Positions 13,360 to 14,463 of a stretch of 14,463 nt of DNA are shown in pieces. The position numbers and the translations under genes were made by a program. The notes below the pieces were generated by a model. That model had not been told where the DNA came from. It was given only the letters and a program-made list of their open reading frames with translations, and did not search any database. The stretch is taken from NCBI GenBank assembly GCA_031283145.1, contig JAITCJ010000053.1:1-14463 (forward strand). Direction: 5' to 3'. The stretch comes from Holophagales bacterium (GTDB lineage: Bacteria > Acidobacteriota > Holophagae > Holophagales > Holophagaceae). Position 1 is the stretch's first letter. Each line of letters opens with the position of its first letter.

Positions 13360-14082
13360 TTAGGCAATTATGTGTATATCCGGCAACGCCTCGGCGAGAT
13401 AGGCTTTTACTGATTGCATGGCAACAGATTCCCAAGCCTTGTTATCCGCCTCGTAAAGAGCGAACCCGGGAGCATCGCTGCTGCTTCTTTTTGCTCTGAA
13501 AACAAATAAACTGGCTGGCTGCTCTATCTCGTTGAAAGTCCTGTAAGGGCGCAGTAATACAGGGTTTGGTAGTCTCACGTTTTCAACGGTCGCAATGCCG
13601 GTCTTGGTGGTTATTTCTTGCGAAATCCCGTCATCATTAATCGTTTTAACGTTGGAATCCTGAATATTTCCGACATATCTCAACATCAAATCCCGATCTT
13701 CGGTTGGCAAAAAGTTGGCTTGCAGAGCGATGTTGAACGACTCCGAATCGTAATAACTGCCGAAATTAAATCTTATTGGCACTTTGGCGACTGCTCTTAT
13801 AATGACGTCACGCTGCAAAAACGGGCCGTGTAGGGCGGAGCGCAGCAGAACACCCTCATGGTTGACGACATGAATAAACGTCTTGCCTTTTTGCAAGTTG
13901 TCTATGTTTGTTTTGACAAAATCAATAAATCCTGTGAGGGTCTGGACTTCGAGCATGCCTGGCTCCGGCTCTTTTACGGGATGAATGTTTTGCGTGGTGT
14001 ATGGCCGATCCTCTACTGTTACTTCAAGCGGGACGGCGTCCTTGCGTATCGCGTTATACAATTCCTGACTTAATCCGCACAT
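13360..14082 (-). CDS. Conserved phage protein of unknown function
   Basis: A 240-residue protein with no signal peptide or membrane segment. It starts at ATG 14082 behind TAAGGAG, where the stop of the upstream gene and the Shine-Dalgarno site overlap. Recognisable stretches are a helix near residue 48 (LTGFIDFVKTNIDNL), FNFGSYYDSESFNIALQANF near residue 104, an EDRDLMLRYVGNI segment, and PYRTFNEIEQPASLFVFRAK followed by ALYEADNKAWES. From memory, this pattern recurs in early-region proteins of phages from Firmicutes and related groups, usually next to the 'replication terminator'-like gene, as here. No catalytic motif is visible. A role in early DNA metabolism is only inferred from position. 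A tRNA-like element begins eight bases after its stop codon. Confidence 0.8.
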   Translation of the reverse strand: MCGLSQELYNAIRKDAVPLEVTVEDRPYTTQNIHPVKEPEPGMLEVQTLTGFIDFVKTNIDNLQKGKTFIHVVNHEGVLLRSALHGPFLQRDVIIRAVAKVPIRFNFGSYYDSESFNIALQANFLPTEDRDLMLRYVGNIQDSNVKTINDDGISQEITTKTGIATVENVRLPNPVLLRPYRTFNEIEQPASLFVFRAKRSSSDAPGFALYEADNKAWESVAMQSVKAYLAEALPDIHIIA

Positions 14083-14092
14083 AGTTCGCTCC

Positions 14093-14461
14093 TTATGCTT
14101 CTTTTGCGGTTTTGATGACTGTTATGCGCCCGTCCGGGTGCATACCTGGGAGTGGTCTGGAGCCTGGGGCCTCGCCGACCATGAGTTCTGATCCAACTGC
14201 CCGCCCGTGTTTATCCTTATCAAGAATAACTTTCGTTTCAAGCGGTTTGGGAGCCTGGGTCTTGACGTCAGTAGAGATCGTCATATCGGCCAGGGTGCGC
14301 TCCTCGTTGGCCGTGATAGTCAGCTTTAACGTGACTGTTCGCGACTTCTTTGGCAGCGTGTTTGGGTCCATGATATTGTCAAGGGCCTCTTGCAGAGCCT
14401 TATGCAGTCGCTCAACGGCTCCGCCGCCTTTGAGACTGTCTATCGTCAATGGAATTGACAT
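14093..14461 (-). CDS. Small phage protein, 'replication terminator protein'-like
   Basis: This 122-residue soluble protein starts at an ATG almost at the window edge, so its ribosome binding site is not visible and the true start could lie upstream. It opens with a short helix (LKGGGAVERLHKALQEAL), then a DPNTLPKKSRTVTLKLT segment leading into beta strands (LKLTITANEERTLADMTIS). It ends in a glycine- and proline-rich tail. From memory, this arrangement matches small phage proteins annotated 'replication terminator protein' in phages of Clostridia and relatives; that name is inherited and I know of no functional proof. The stop is 10 bases before the next gene, whose Shine-Dalgarno site overlaps this stop codon, so the two form one transcription unit. 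Existence as a gene is fairly sure; the function is not. Confidence 0.75.
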   Translation of the reverse strand: MSIPLTIDSLKGGGAVERLHKALQEALDNIMDPNTLPKKSRTVTLKLTITANEERTLADMTISTDVKTQAPKPLETKVILDKDKHGRAVGSELMVGEAPGSRPLPGMHPDGRITVIKTAKEA

Positions 14462-14463
14462 AT

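Overview
The window is part of the genome of a tailed, temperate double-stranded DNA phage, probably an integrated prophage. Every convincing gene lies on the minus strand, so transcription runs from high to low coordinates. The head genes are of the lambda/HK97 type: GpA-family large terminase, Nu1-like small terminase, gpW-like joining protein, lambda-type portal, and a prohead protease fused to an HK97-fold capsid protein. That points to a siphovirus-like particle. The host cannot be named. The head set is typical of phages of Gram-negative bacteria. The two genes at the high-coordinate end resemble a pair I know from phages of Firmicutes and their relatives. A diderm host is my guess, with low confidence.

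Layout in transcription order. (1) 14461-13360: two early genes of unknown function, then a compact tRNA-like element (13352-13282). (2) 13229-10684: a 35-codon ORF (doubtful), a 48-residue membrane protein, a C5-cytosine methyltransferase containing a long ORF in another frame of the same strand, a DUF1376/YdaU-like replication protein, a C2HC zinc protein and a 59-residue acidic protein. (3) 10687-8940: a tyrosine integrase and a phospholipase D-like protein, followed by a clear rho-independent terminator (8918-8893). (4) 8892-8651: a control region, then a Mor-like putative activator heading the late operon. (5) 8358-145: a virion-associated protein, a repeat-rich gap that may hold the packaging site, small and large terminase, gpW-like protein, portal, protease-capsid fusion, and three small head or neck proteins. 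(6) A further gene starts at 73 and leaves the window.

Many neighbours overlap by ATGA/GTGA or lie only a few bases apart, so translation is probably coupled within each operon. Gene starts were corrected where codon and Shine-Dalgarno evidence favoured another position: small terminase at 7512, protease-capsid fusion at 3335, small head protein at 1115 and a TTG start for the gpW-like gene at 5034. The observations most worth a second look are the ORF nested in the methyltransferase gene, the odd tRNA-like element, a possible internal start that would release free capsid protein, and the switch region before the late operon.
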